A stretch of 64,000 bases of DNA from MRBY01 sp943371005 (GTDB taxonomy: Bacteria; Cyanobacteriota; Cyanobacteriia; Cyanobacteriales; MRBY01). The stretch covers positions 62,001 to 126,000 of the forward strand of contig CALRTB020000002.1 of NCBI GenBank assembly GCA_943371005.1, written 5' to 3'. The position numbers and the translations under genes were made by a program. The notes under the pieces are model-generated. The model worked only from the letters and a program-made list of their open reading frames with translations. It was not told the origin of the DNA and made no database searches. Positions 16,649-24,771 of this stretch are shown here, one piece after another. Every line of letters starts with the position of its first letter. Within the stretch, counting starts at the first letter, position 1.

Positions 16649-17632
16649 TTATTCCGCCTTCTCCATGTTATGGGGGAGGTTTTTTTCTATGGGTTGATGG
16701 TCGAGGTTCGCTTGGGCATTGCGTCGCCACATGGCTGGTTTGATACGACGCAGCGCCGATCCTGTGAGTCTTTGATCCCATTCTGTTTCGGATAAAGTAG
16801 CAAGTTCGGTGAGTTTTGGTGCCAGGTGTTTGGGGTAAGGGTGAAAATCGTCGATGTCGGTGGGTTGGGCAAAGCGCTGGTTCCAGGGGCAGACATCCTG
16901 ACAGATATCACAACCGGCGACCCAGTTCTGTAGGTGTGGGGCAATGTGAGGTGGCAGTTGTTCGGCCCGATTTTCGATGGTGTGATAAGCAATGCAACGG
17001 TTCGCATCAACGGTAAAGGGAGCGGCGATCGCCTGAGTTGGACAGGCCTCAATACAACGGGTACAAGTACCACAATGTTTCGTATGAGGTTGATCCGGCG
17101 TTAGAGCTAAGGTAGTGAGGACTTCTCCCAAAAAGACCCAACTACCGTACTCTCGGGTAATGACATTGCTATTTTTGGCAATCCAACCGAGGCCCGCTCG
17201 CTCCGCCCAAACCTTATCCTGGACAGGCCCAGTATCCACATAAAAGCGATGTTGTTCTTCTGGAAATTCTGCGGTGAGCCACTGGCAAAGCGCTTTTAGA
17301 CGTTTCCCTAAAACACGATGATAATCCCGTCCCCAGCCATAACGGGAAATTTTGCCCACTCCTGGTTCTTCAGAATGTTCATAGGGGGTGTAATAGTTGA
17401 GGGCAACACAAATGACCGACTGCACCCCTGGTAAACAGGCTGTGACATCCTGACGTTTAGGGTTAGCCATCCAGGCCATTTCTGCTTGGAATCCTGCTGC
17501 TAACCAAGCTTGTAACTGTTGTTGATTGTGAGCATTGTCCACGGTGGCATCGGCAATTCCCACCAAATGAAATCCTAAATTTAGAGCATATTCTTTAATT
17601 CGGACAGTCCTATCTGTTTGCAGCTGCGACAT
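16649..17632 (-). CDS. queG: Epoxyqueuosine reductase
   Basis: A 327-aa cobalamin- and iron-sulfur-dependent enzyme that reduces epoxyqueuosine to queuosine in the wobble position of tRNAs decoding Asp, Asn, His and Tyr. The N-terminal cobalamin-binding region includes DTGPVQDKVWAERAGLGWIA and a catalytic Asp. Two 4Fe-4S clusters are bound by CGTCTRCIEACPTQ and CDICQDVCPWN. The C-terminal LRRIKPAMWRRNAQANL is a weak HEAT-like tail. Length is normal. Its 3' end overlaps the tsf terminator, and its start is 36 bp from the NarL-type regulator stop on the same strand. Confidence 0.95.
   Translation of the reverse strand: MSQLQTDRTVRIKEYALNLGFHLVGIADATVDNAHNQQQLQAWLAAGFQAEMAWMANPKRQDVTACLPGVQSVICVALNYYTPYEHSEEPGVGKISRYGWGRDYHRVLGKRLKALCQWLTAEFPEEQHRFYVDTGPVQDKVWAERAGLGWIAKNSNVITREYGSWVFLGEVLTTLALTPDQPHTKHCGTCTRCIEACPTQAIAAPFTVDANRCIAYHTIENRAEQLPPHIAPHLQNWVAGCDICQDVCPWNQRFAQPTDIDDFHPYPKHLAPKLTELATLSETEWDQRLTGSALRRIKPAMWRRNAQANLDHQPIEKNLPHNMEKAE
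16657..16686 (+). terminator. Terminator of the rpsB-tsf operon, inside the queG 3' end
   Basis: CCTTCTCCAT (16657-16666) pairs with ATGGGGGAGG (16670-16679), closing GTT, with G-U pairs, and is followed by seven T (16680-16686). It is 45 bp past the tsf stop. The same bases encode the last ten or so codons of queG on the other strand (stop at 16649-16651), so one stretch serves as terminator and coding end. Confidence 0.85.
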
Positions 17633-17668
17633 TTTGAGTAATTAGATAGATCTCAGCGAACGGGCTTT

Positions 17669-18379
17669 TTAACCGACCAGACCGGAACGAAGGGCGCGCA
17701 CAGCGGCTTGGGTGCGATCATCGGCACAGAGTTTATTGAGAATATTGCGGACATGGGTCTTAACCGTACCCACCGTAATAAATAAATGCTCGGCAATTTC
17801 GGAATTGCTGCAACCATCAACAATCAATTGGAGTACTTCCAATTCTCGATCCGTTAAAGGACAGCTTTCGAGGAGTTGTTGATCCTCTGGAGAAGTCGCT
17901 TGAATCGTAACCGTAGTGCCAGAAAGGGATTCTCCCCCTTGCACTTGATTGAGAACAATGCGGGCGATCGCCGGATCAATCCAACTGTTACCTGAGTCGG
18001 TCGTTTTGACTGCCTCTACCAAATGATCAAACGTAATATCCTTCATACAATAAGAATCCGCCCCCGCCGCAAACGCCGCTAAAACAGCCGCATCATCATC
18101 CTGCAAGGTCAAAATCAAAACCTTTGTTTGCGCCTCATGGGGTTGATCCTTGAGTTTTTCTTTTTTTAAAATCCGCGTTAACTCAATCCCATCGATCTCA
18201 GGCAAACCAATATCCACAATCGCTAAATCAGGATGAATCTCTTCTAATAAACGCAATCCATCCGCCCCATTGGTCGCCTCTGCTAAAAGTTCAATGTCCG
18301 CACATTGCTGTAGAGAAGTTCGTAGCCCAATCCGCGTTAAATCATGATCTTCAATTAGAACAACCCGAATTTTTTTCAT
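17669..18379 (-). CDS. NarL/FixJ-family response regulator
   Basis: A 236-aa two-component regulator. The receiver domain (about 1-130) has the acidic pair at residues 10-11, phosphoacceptor Asp56 in DLAIVDIGLPEIDG, a Thr at LILTLQDDD and the conserved Lys in YCMKDITF. A linker leads to a LuxR-type DNA-binding domain (about 168-230; PLTDRELEVLQLIVDGCSNS, then GTVKTHVRNILNKL). I use the ATG at 18379 (MKKIRVVLIEDHD); an earlier frame start would add 15 unconserved residues. No sensor kinase is adjacent, so the input is unknown. It is divergent from CCB1 with only 30 bp between the starts, so their promoters must overlap. Confidence 0.9.
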   Translation of the reverse strand: MKKIRVVLIEDHDLTRIGLRTSLQQCADIELLAEATNGADGLRLLEEIHPDLAIVDIGLPEIDGIELTRILKKEKLKDQPHEAQTKVLILTLQDDDAAVLAAFAAGADSYCMKDITFDHLVEAVKTTDSGNSWIDPAIARIVLNQVQGGESLSGTTVTIQATSPEDQQLLESCPLTDRELEVLQLIVDGCSNSEIAEHLFITVGTVKTHVRNILNKLCADDRTQAAVRALRSGLVG

Positions 18380-18409
18380 GGTTTTCCCGGAGACTTTCCA
18401 AAATATAGC

Positions 18410-19003
18410 ATGATCGATATACATTTATATGCAGTGAATCTTCAAGCCCCCCTCGTAAAAACCGTGCTAGAACAATCCGTAATTACTTCGACTCTCCTCC
18501 TCACATTGCTCTTGATGGTGGGTCTGTTTTTCTTCATCCGCGCTTCCATCAAAGATCGCACCGAACAAGTAGAGCTATTGGCAAAAGAACCGGAAGAATC
18601 CATCTTTGAGCGTCTCCAAACCTATTTCGAACAGCGAGCCTATCGGATTACCACGGTTGATGGCGTGAACAACATTGTCACCTATGAAGGCTTTGTCCCC
18701 CCCAGTGGCTTTATTGCCGTTTTCTTAAGTCTGTTAGCGGCCCTCGGCTTAGTTTGTATCGCCCTAGTCCTAGCACTCCTCTATCCCAACATTGGCTTTG
18801 CTTTCCTTGGTATTTGTCTCCTCGCTCCCTTGGCGGGTCTATTTTACTGGCGTAAGGCCGGGAAGATAGAAAAAGTCATTCTACAGATCACCACACAAAC
18901 ACCCATTACCGAGACCCCCACTCAATTGATCACAGTGACAGCCCACCGCGATGAATTGATCCAACTGCGCCAGGTCATGCCCTACCAACTCCACGAAGCC
19001 TAG
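18410..19003 (+). CDS. ccb1: Cofactor assembly of complex C subunit B (CCB1-like, DUF3529)
   Basis: A 197-aa membrane protein. A first hydrophobic segment at about 28-46 (LLLTLLLMVGLFFFIRASIK) is followed by a KDRTEQVELLAKEPEESIFE stretch and two more helices (about 97-137; FIAVFLSLLAALGLVCIALV). This layout and FFFIRASIKDRTEQ match the CCB1/DUF3529 family. In chloroplasts CCB1 acts with CCB2-CCB4 to attach heme c-i covalently to cytochrome b6 on the stromal side. Here it would serve cytochrome b6f assembly, like petA and petC further along. The start may be later than 18410, because the first 20 residues are poorly conserved. Divergent from the NarL-type regulator. Confidence 0.78.
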   Translation: MIDIHLYAVNLQAPLVKTVLEQSVITSTLLLTLLLMVGLFFFIRASIKDRTEQVELLAKEPEESIFERLQTYFEQRAYRITTVDGVNNIVTYEGFVPPSGFIAVFLSLLAALGLVCIALVLALLYPNIGFAFLGICLLAPLAGLFYWRKAGKIEKVILQITTQTPITETPTQLITVTAHRDELIQLRQVMPYQLHEA

Positions 19004-19172
19004 GAGATGCCTCCCCAACAAAACCCTAAAATTAGCCATCAACACCATGGGAACAACGCAACAAAAATAGCCCCGACCCTAAAATGGGTGGGACTAGGAA
19101 TTACTGAAATTGATAGAAGGGGATTTAGAGATCACTAAACGTTGGGTTAAGTGATATATTTTTGAAGGAACT

Positions 19173-19502
19173 TTAAGCTTTGCTAGAAACAGTCGCTTTT
19201 TCAGATGCTTCCTCATCGGCGTTGTTACAGAGCACCCGTAGACTGGGGAATAAAAAGTGATTCTCCTCTACATATTGGGCACCAAACAATCCTTTTTCTG
19301 CCCAAAAGTACCGATCAGTGGTATGCTCATTACGCTTAACTACAACGACTGCTGGGGGCATAATCCCATTCGCAGCAATGTGCTTGCGGGCTGCAGTCAC
19401 AGGTTTGTCATCACCGCTTTCGATATTATATTGTGGGACAATCTCTAAAATTTTTCTTCCTTCTTGCCGACGCCGACTCTTGCGTTTACGCTTTCTTGCC
19501 AA
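19173..19502 (-). CDS. DUF3155 family protein with a TTG start
   Basis: A 109-aa cyanobacterial protein of unknown function. It starts MARKRKRKSRRRQEGRKILE, a very basic N-terminus typical of DUF3155, followed by ESGDDKPVTAARKHIAANGI and VVKRNEHTTDRYFWAEKGLF. The basic end suggests nucleic-acid or ribosome contact, but no function is established. The start codon is TTG (19500-19502), unusual in this window. It is supported by a strong GGAGG seven bases upstream and by the conserved MAR-K-R-K beginning. The frame can be read through to the stop at 19173 without doubt. Confidence 0.85.
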   Translation of the reverse strand: MARKRKRKSRRRQEGRKILEIVPQYNIESGDDKPVTAARKHIAANGIMPPAVVVVKRNEHTTDRYFWAEKGLFGAQYVEENHFLFPSLRVLCNNADEEASEKATVSSKA

Positions 19503-19781
19503 CCCAGTACCTCCTCTTCTTTACTTTTTTAGAACAGCTGTAACAGGAGTTACAGAATGTCGAGCAAAGTATATCGGCTCCATTGAAAAAAATCAAGTGA
19601 AAATTGACTGGTTTTCGCTATGGGTTGGATTTTTTGTATTAGGAAATCTACTACAATCCAATGAAGGTGGGCGATCAATCCAAAAGTGAAAAAAGGATTA
19701 AGTTTTTTGTCAAAACCCCTGATTTATCAAGGTTTCCTGGGAAACGTCCCCTAGGGATTGCGGCTTGGGAGGATGAAATTC

Positions 19782-21098
19782 ATGACGACATTACCGCAAC
19801 TATTGCCAGTTAGCCCGGAGTATTTGTCCCTGTGCCAAGGGCAGTTGCAATTGTTAGCCCAGGGCCTTGGGGCAGAGTGGGGGATTGTTTATTTGGCCCA
19901 GCCAGATCAAGAGAATCAAGAAATTACCCTCCAACCGATTAGTGCTTTTCCTGATCGTTTACTGGCTGCGGGGAGGCAGGGGGCAACGGACATGGTAACG
20001 ATGGATCCGGATCAAGGGGAATGGCTTGATGTTTCGATGGGCGAGGAGACGGGGGCTTTACCGGAAGATCTGATAGATCTATTGGGGGAACCAACGAGGG
20101 CATTTCCCCTCTGGCACGGTGATTTGATTTTGGGGATTTTGGCGACGGGACGACGAGACCGGGGTTGGCGATCGCCGGAGGTGGCCCAGATTGAACTAAT
20201 CGCAGAAAGTTTAGTATTAGCCTGTGTATTGGATCAGCAAAAGAGTTGGGCAACGGAGCGGCTCACCCAGCAGCAACATCTCCAGGCTCTAGAGCAAGAG
20301 CATTTCCATGATCTTTTACATCAGCTCCGTAATCCAACTATGGCGATTAGTACCTTCGGCAAGTTGCTATTGAAACGGTTGCTGCCGACGGAAAAAAATT
20401 ACACAGTCGCTGAGGGAATTGTCCGGGAAAGCGATCGCCTGAAGGGATTACTCACCCAATTTAGCGAAGAGGTGGATCTCTTAACGGCTCAAATTCCCCA
20501 GTTAGAAGGGGGGCCAAGTTTAGCGTTACCTCCCAATGGTGGGCCGAGTCTGGCCCCAGACCGTTCCCTCTCCGTCGAACCACTACCCGTGGCAGAAGTG
20601 GTGCTTCCCCTTGTTGCTTCCCTGGGGGCGATCGCCGCCGAGCGGGGGATCACTTTAAATTACGTGTTGCCAGAACCATATCCCTGGATTTTGGGGAATC
20701 ACACCGCCCTAATGGAAGTTTTGAATAATCTCTTAGAAAATGCTCTGAAATATACACCGTCCGGGGGGCAAGTGCTCTTACAGGTTGAAGCCCAGACTCA
20801 GGAACTCACCATTGCCGTCCACGATACGGGCTACGGCATTCCTCCGGCAGATTTACCCCACGTTTTTGAACGGCATTATCGGGGTGTGCAGGCTGAAAGT
20901 GCCATTGAAGGTACCGGGCTTGGGTTGGCGATCGCCGCTGATCTTGTGGGCAAAATGGCCGGGGACATTGAAGTGTATAGTCCAACCATCGGTTTACCCC
21001 ATACCGAAGCTCTCCCCGGTAGCACCTTTATGCTGTGGCTCAAAGTTGCTGCCAACCCCAATCAAGTCATCTCTGCCGAGTTCTCCCAAAGCGATTGA
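19782..21098 (+). CDS. GAF-domain sensor histidine kinase
   Basis: A 438-aa soluble histidine kinase. The N-terminal half (about 1-160) resembles a GAF sensor domain (LGAEWGIVYLAQPDQENQEI, then RAFPLWHGDLILGILATGRR). The H-box is HDLLHQLRNPTMAIST near residue 182, a HisKA variant. The ATPase domain has N-box NNLLENALKYTPSG, G1 DTGYGIPPADLP and G2 GTGLGLAIAADL. No membrane helix is visible, so it senses a cytoplasmic signal. I use the ATG at 19782, nine bases after GGAGG; the ATG at 19773 would abut that site. No response regulator is adjacent. Between H-box and catalytic domain is a small repeat (GGPSLALPPNGGPSLAP). Confidence 0.87.
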   Translation: MTTLPQLLPVSPEYLSLCQGQLQLLAQGLGAEWGIVYLAQPDQENQEITLQPISAFPDRLLAAGRQGATDMVTMDPDQGEWLDVSMGEETGALPEDLIDLLGEPTRAFPLWHGDLILGILATGRRDRGWRSPEVAQIELIAESLVLACVLDQQKSWATERLTQQQHLQALEQEHFHDLLHQLRNPTMAISTFGKLLLKRLLPTEKNYTVAEGIVRESDRLKGLLTQFSEEVDLLTAQIPQLEGGPSLALPPNGGPSLAPDRSLSVEPLPVAEVVLPLVASLGAIAAERGITLNYVLPEPYPWILGNHTALMEVLNNLLENALKYTPSGGQVLLQVEAQTQELTIAVHDTGYGIPPADLPHVFERHYRGVQAESAIEGTGLGLAIAADLVGKMAGDIEVYSPTIGLPHTEALPGSTFMLWLKVAANPNQVISAEFSQSD

Positions 21099-21211
21099 TT
21101 TAATTATTTGATTTTTGACATTTAGAATGCTGTTTTTGCATCGAGCAACTTTTCAGTATTGCAGACAATTTCCCAGTACAGTGGGGACGATAAAAACAAC
21201 CGAGGTTTTAC

Positions 21212-21985
21212 ATGGGACAACTAGAAGCCCTGATTTTTGATGTGGATGGCACCCTGGCCAATACAGAAAAGGATGCCCATCGCGTTGCCTTTAACCGTGC
21301 CTTTGCTGATGTGGGTTTGTCCTGGGATTGGTCGGTGGATCTCTATGGCCAGCTCCTGAAGGTGACGGGTGGGAAAGAAAGAATTCGCTTTTATATTGAA
21401 TCTTGGCAGCCGCAAATGCCAACGGTGAGCGACTTGACTTCGTTTATCAAGGATCTCCACGCCCGCAAAACCCAGCATTACTGCGATTTGCTCGCCAATG
21501 AAGTTTTGCCCCTACGCCCTGGCGTTAGACGACTAATCCAAGAAGCACGGGATCAAGGCCTTCGCTTGGCGATCGCCACCACCACCACCCCAGCCAATGT
21601 CACCGCCCTATTAACCCATTCCCTGGCCCCTGATGCCATGGATTGGTTTGAAGTGATCGCCGCTGGCGACATGGTACCCCAGAAAAAACCGGCCCCCGAT
21701 ATCTTTTTCTATGCCCTCGAAAAAATGAATCTCCGGGCTGAGCAATGTGTTGCCTTTGAGGATTCCGGTAATGGCTGGCTTTCGTCACGGGATGCCGGCC
21801 TCACCACCGTCGTCACAGTGAATAACTACACCGCTAACCAAGATTTTACGGGGGCCGACCTGGTACTCAGCGATCTGGGCGAACCCGATCAACCCTTTAC
21901 GGTGCTAGCCGGAGAGGTGGGGACTTGGCCCTATTTTGATGTGACTTTAGCCGCCGAATTACTCAAGCGAAAGAGCAAGAGTTGA
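21212..21985 (+). CDS. cbbY: CbbY-type HAD phosphatase
   Basis: A 257-aa HAD-superfamily hydrolase with a helical cap. The nucleophile motif FDVDGTLANTE (Asp10, Asp12), the cap motif LLKVTGGKERIRFYI, motif II (LAIATTTTPANV), the Lys of motif III (PQKKPAPDIF) and the motif IV Asp (FEDSGNG) are all in place. The cap GKERIR motif is characteristic of CbbY, which dephosphorylates xylulose-1,5-bisphosphate, an inhibitory by-product of Rubisco; the substrate here is by homology. Its last 55 bp overlap the 3' end of the phytase-like gene on the other strand (21931-21985), a long convergent overlap. An AGGTTTTAC sequence precedes the ATG. Confidence 0.86.
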   Translation: MGQLEALIFDVDGTLANTEKDAHRVAFNRAFADVGLSWDWSVDLYGQLLKVTGGKERIRFYIESWQPQMPTVSDLTSFIKDLHARKTQHYCDLLANEVLPLRPGVRRLIQEARDQGLRLAIATTTTPANVTALLTHSLAPDAMDWFEVIAAGDMVPQKKPAPDIFFYALEKMNLRAEQCVAFEDSGNGWLSSRDAGLTTVVTVNNYTANQDFTGADLVLSDLGEPDQPFTVLAGEVGTWPYFDVTLAAELLKRKSKS

Positions 21986-23109
21986 TTCACCTGATCAGCA
22001 CTGAAATTATCATCACTGATCAACAGTAAACTTTGGCTGCTATCGGCTAGCTGTGGCCCTAGGGTCATGCCCTCTAGGTTATCGAGGCTAATTCCCAATT
22101 GTCGCAGATCCAGTAAGAGGGTTTTCCGTATGGGGACAACGGTCTCTGGATTGCCGGCAAGGGACTCAATGCGGGCGGTGTCGGTGGCATTGCCAATGGT
22201 TACCTGGAACAGTTTTGCGCCAACACCCCCAAGGCCATAGCTGCGCTCCAGGCTAAGGAAATAACCTTCCTGGGGGAGGGCAATAATTTCCACCAGGCCA
22301 TTGGAAAACGTCCCTTGGGGGGCAGGTTCTAGGGGATAGAGATGTTCGGCGATTAACACAGGTTCGCCGATGGGATTGATCACGTAATGCAGCAGACGAA
22401 TGGGCGCACCCACATTATCAGACCGAGTATCTTGATAAAGGGACGATTCTGGAGCAAAAAAGATCCGAAAGGGGTCAGCAGCAGCTTGGGAAGGGGCAGA
22501 AATGGCCAAGGCTTCAAATCCCAAATTGTTGCGTACACCCCGCTGGCGATCGCCTGTTAGAAAACGTTGGGGAATTCTGAGGGAGGTTAATTCACGACCT
22601 TCAAGATCAAATTCTTTCACGAAAGGATCAATGGCGGCGTCGGTATCCCCCTCGCTGGAAATAAATAATGTATTGCGGGGTGAGAGAACCAATCCTTCTG
22701 GGTCAAGGCTCCCTGGAGCAAAGGTTTCGCCGTCAGGAGTGGTTAAAGGCGTCATTGCCTTGAGGTTTAGCCCTTGGATTTGGGGAATGGCCCCGGTTTC
22801 GTCGATGTCCAGATCGAAGGTGTAAAAACGGGCCGGGGCAAACTGTGAGCGGTCATCACTCAGGGCATAGTAAGCGCCGGTTTGGGCATTGTAATAGAGA
22901 GCCGATAAGCCGCCGACGGTCGTCCCTTGAAACTCCGTTTTGGGTAGCCAATATTCATCTAAAAATTCTACGGCCAGGGGCGCGAAGGTGCGGGGATTGC
23001 TTTCTGCTGGGGGAACAATGGGGGCGCAAGCGATCAGTAAGCTGCCAATGAGACAAAGTTTGATCCATAAAATGTTTGGCGATCGCCACCAGGAATTTTT
23101 CGGCTTCAT
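21931..23109 (-). CDS. Phytase-like esterase-domain lipoprotein
   Basis: A 392-aa exported protein. After the start (MKPKNSWWRSPN) comes a hydrophobic signal segment and a lipobox LLIACAP, so the Cys is probably lipidated. The rest is a beta-propeller of the 'esterase-like activity of phytase' family: GLSALYYNAQTGAYYALSDD, SLDPEGLVLSPRNTLFISSE, and NLEGMTLGPQ near the end. It is expected at the cell surface or in the periplasm, with possible phosphoesterase activity. An ATG at 23109 is preferred; a GTG at 23130 would add seven residues. The last 55 bp lie inside cbbY on the opposite strand. Confidence 0.8.
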   Translation of the reverse strand: MKPKNSWWRSPNILWIKLCLIGSLLIACAPIVPPAESNPRTFAPLAVEFLDEYWLPKTEFQGTTVGGLSALYYNAQTGAYYALSDDRSQFAPARFYTFDLDIDETGAIPQIQGLNLKAMTPLTTPDGETFAPGSLDPEGLVLSPRNTLFISSEGDTDAAIDPFVKEFDLEGRELTSLRIPQRFLTGDRQRGVRNNLGFEALAISAPSQAAADPFRIFFAPESSLYQDTRSDNVGAPIRLLHYVINPIGEPVLIAEHLYPLEPAPQGTFSNGLVEIIALPQEGYFLSLERSYGLGGVGAKLFQVTIGNATDTARIESLAGNPETVVPIRKTLLLDLRQLGISLDNLEGMTLGPQLADSSQSLLLISDDNFSADQVNQLLLFRLSNSAAKVTSK

Positions 23110-23207
23110 AACGGCTTTTTGCTTTCCCACAACACAATAAAAAAGAGAGGTAATTTTCCTCCCTTAAACTAGCAGATTATTAAAGCTTGCCCTGGCAATG
23201 GCTTGTT

Positions 23208-24098
23208 CTAGATTTCTCCATAGGCCCGGTCAATGAGCCGGCGGGCAACGGTTTGGGTACCAGTGTGTTCGTAATAATTGGTACTGAGATCCAAGAAGGC
23301 CGCCACATAATCGAGCTTGTTATCGGAAACTTCCACAAACCCTTGGATATGATCCATGATTTTTTCGGGGGTTAAACCGCGAGCACTGACGAAGCCGCTC
23401 ATCCAGCCCTGCATGGAGCTAAAACTACGGTTAATAAAGGCCAATTTTCCCGCCGGATTGCCCCCTGGTAAAAATTCTCCAACGCGGCTAAAGGCCGGAT
23501 TATCACTGAGTTCTCCTGCCGAAAGGTTATTTAGGGTGCGGTCAATTTTTTGGAGAAAATCTGGCCCCAGGGGAATCAAGCCATCTACACAAATCAGGGT
23601 GGCGATCCGCATCAGTTCTTCGCCACTATAGTCGGCGATCGCCTTCATGAAATCCCCCAGACTATCCCCCGGAATCCCGTTAATCTGACAGAAACAGGTG
23701 ATTTCGGCGACCAGCTTCAGACATAAATCAATGGCCTGGGCCTTATCAGCATTGGGGGTTACTTTCTGCATCAAACCGCCCACCAAGGGAATTTTATCGC
23801 CCACTTTATTCGCCAGGGCCGCCGCCGCCAAGGCTTTATCCGCCCGGTCAACGGTTTGGTAGATCCACATCGCCCGCTGATAACCTTGGGATTTGTCGCT
23901 GTAGAGGACAATGGCGCGATCGCGTACCGCTTGGAGGATTGCCGGATCTGTCTCCCGCGTCACGGCTTTCACCATATTGTCGAAGCCAACAATATTTGTC
24001 CATTCCCCAGGCACTACAAAATCCAGACCATTTAAAAGCATGGTCGTGAGATTTTTTTCGGGTAACTGGTCCATCAACTCCACAATTGAAGCACTCAT
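23208..24098 (-). CDS. Conserved-looking hypothetical protein, 296 aa
   Basis: I do not recognise a family with confidence. It is a soluble, alpha-rich protein with no signal peptide or membrane helix. It starts MSASIVELMDQLPEKNLTTM and includes NIVGFDNMVKAVTRETDPA, an LGDFMKAIADYSGEELMRIA helix pair, three Cys in the middle (CLKLVAEITCFCQ), and a glycine-rich loop (GEFLPGGNPAGKL). The start is well defined: a near-perfect TAGGAGGT lies just before the ATG, so it is probably well translated. It could be a cytoplasmic regulatory or structural protein of cyanobacteria. No motif points to an enzyme. The next gene, a lipoprotein, is on the same strand 64 bp beyond the ATG, so an operon is possible. 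Confidence 0.75.
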   Translation of the reverse strand: MSASIVELMDQLPEKNLTTMLLNGLDFVVPGEWTNIVGFDNMVKAVTRETDPAILQAVRDRAIVLYSDKSQGYQRAMWIYQTVDRADKALAAAALANKVGDKIPLVGGLMQKVTPNADKAQAIDLCLKLVAEITCFCQINGIPGDSLGDFMKAIADYSGEELMRIATLICVDGLIPLGPDFLQKIDRTLNNLSAGELSDNPAFSRVGEFLPGGNPAGKLAFINRSFSSMQGWMSGFVSARGLTPEKIMDHIQGFVEVSDNKLDYVAAFLDLSTNYYEHTGTQTVARRLIDRAYGEI

Positions 24099-24162
24099 GA
24101 AAAACCTCCTAATTTAGTTAATATCTGGAAAGATTACGGCTGTGGTTTACGAAAAATTGGCT

Positions 24163-24681
24163 TTATAAACTCGCTAAACCCTGCAGATTCACCTTAGCGA
24201 GCCAAGCCTTGCGCTCATCGGGGCCAAAGCTGGCATCCCGGGACATCACTTTCACTTGATAGCGATCGCCGACTAAAACCGCATGGGTATTTGCCCCCTG
24301 GGCCACGAGGGGAAAGCCATCAACGGTTTCTTCGGCCTCGGTAAATTTATTGCGGGCGGCAAGATTATTAGCGGTATCCGAGATGGAAATTTTTGCCATT
24401 TCTGTACCGTTGAGGGTTAACTTAATTTCCGCAAAACCTTCTTTTTCCTGGGTAAAGACCCGGTCATAGCCCTCGGTTTTGTCCGCCGGGAAAAATTGAT
24501 TAAAAGCACTGCCCTTTTGGGGGGTTTGGGCCGTCTCCGTTGCCGGGGCGGTGACTTCAGTATTAGCCCCAGGGTTCGGGTCAGGGGGAGGAACCGGAGC
24601 ATTGCCGCCACAGGCCGTCAGGAACAGTAGACTCGCCAGGAGAAGGGGGGCGATCGCCCGATAGATAGATTGAACACGCAT
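24163..24681 (-). CDS. Putative lipoprotein, 172 aa
   Basis: The product begins with a positively charged start (MRVQSIYRAIAP), a hydrophobic segment and the lipobox LTACGG at about residues 22-27, so it should be lipid-anchored. A Pro/Thr-rich linker follows (PVPPPDPNPGANTEVTAPAT), then a small domain (GYDRVFTQEKEGFAEIKLTL, VDGFPLVAQGANTHAVLVGD) of unknown function. The compact C-terminal domain looks like a beta-sandwich or cystatin-like fold, but that is a guess. The ATG at 24681 is chosen because a longer frame start adds 16 charged residues that spoil the signal peptide. Confidence 0.75.
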   Translation of the reverse strand: MRVQSIYRAIAPLLLASLLFLTACGGNAPVPPPDPNPGANTEVTAPATETAQTPQKGSAFNQFFPADKTEGYDRVFTQEKEGFAEIKLTLNGTEMAKISISDTANNLAARNKFTEAEETVDGFPLVAQGANTHAVLVGDRYQVKVMSRDASFGPDERKAWLAKVNLQGLASL

Positions 24682-24771
24682 GGGATGATTGGGAAATTTA
24701 CGCTCACTTGGTTTCAATTCTGAACGCAAATCCCCAGAATCTCCCGAAAAATTAACAATCTAGCAAGAAAG

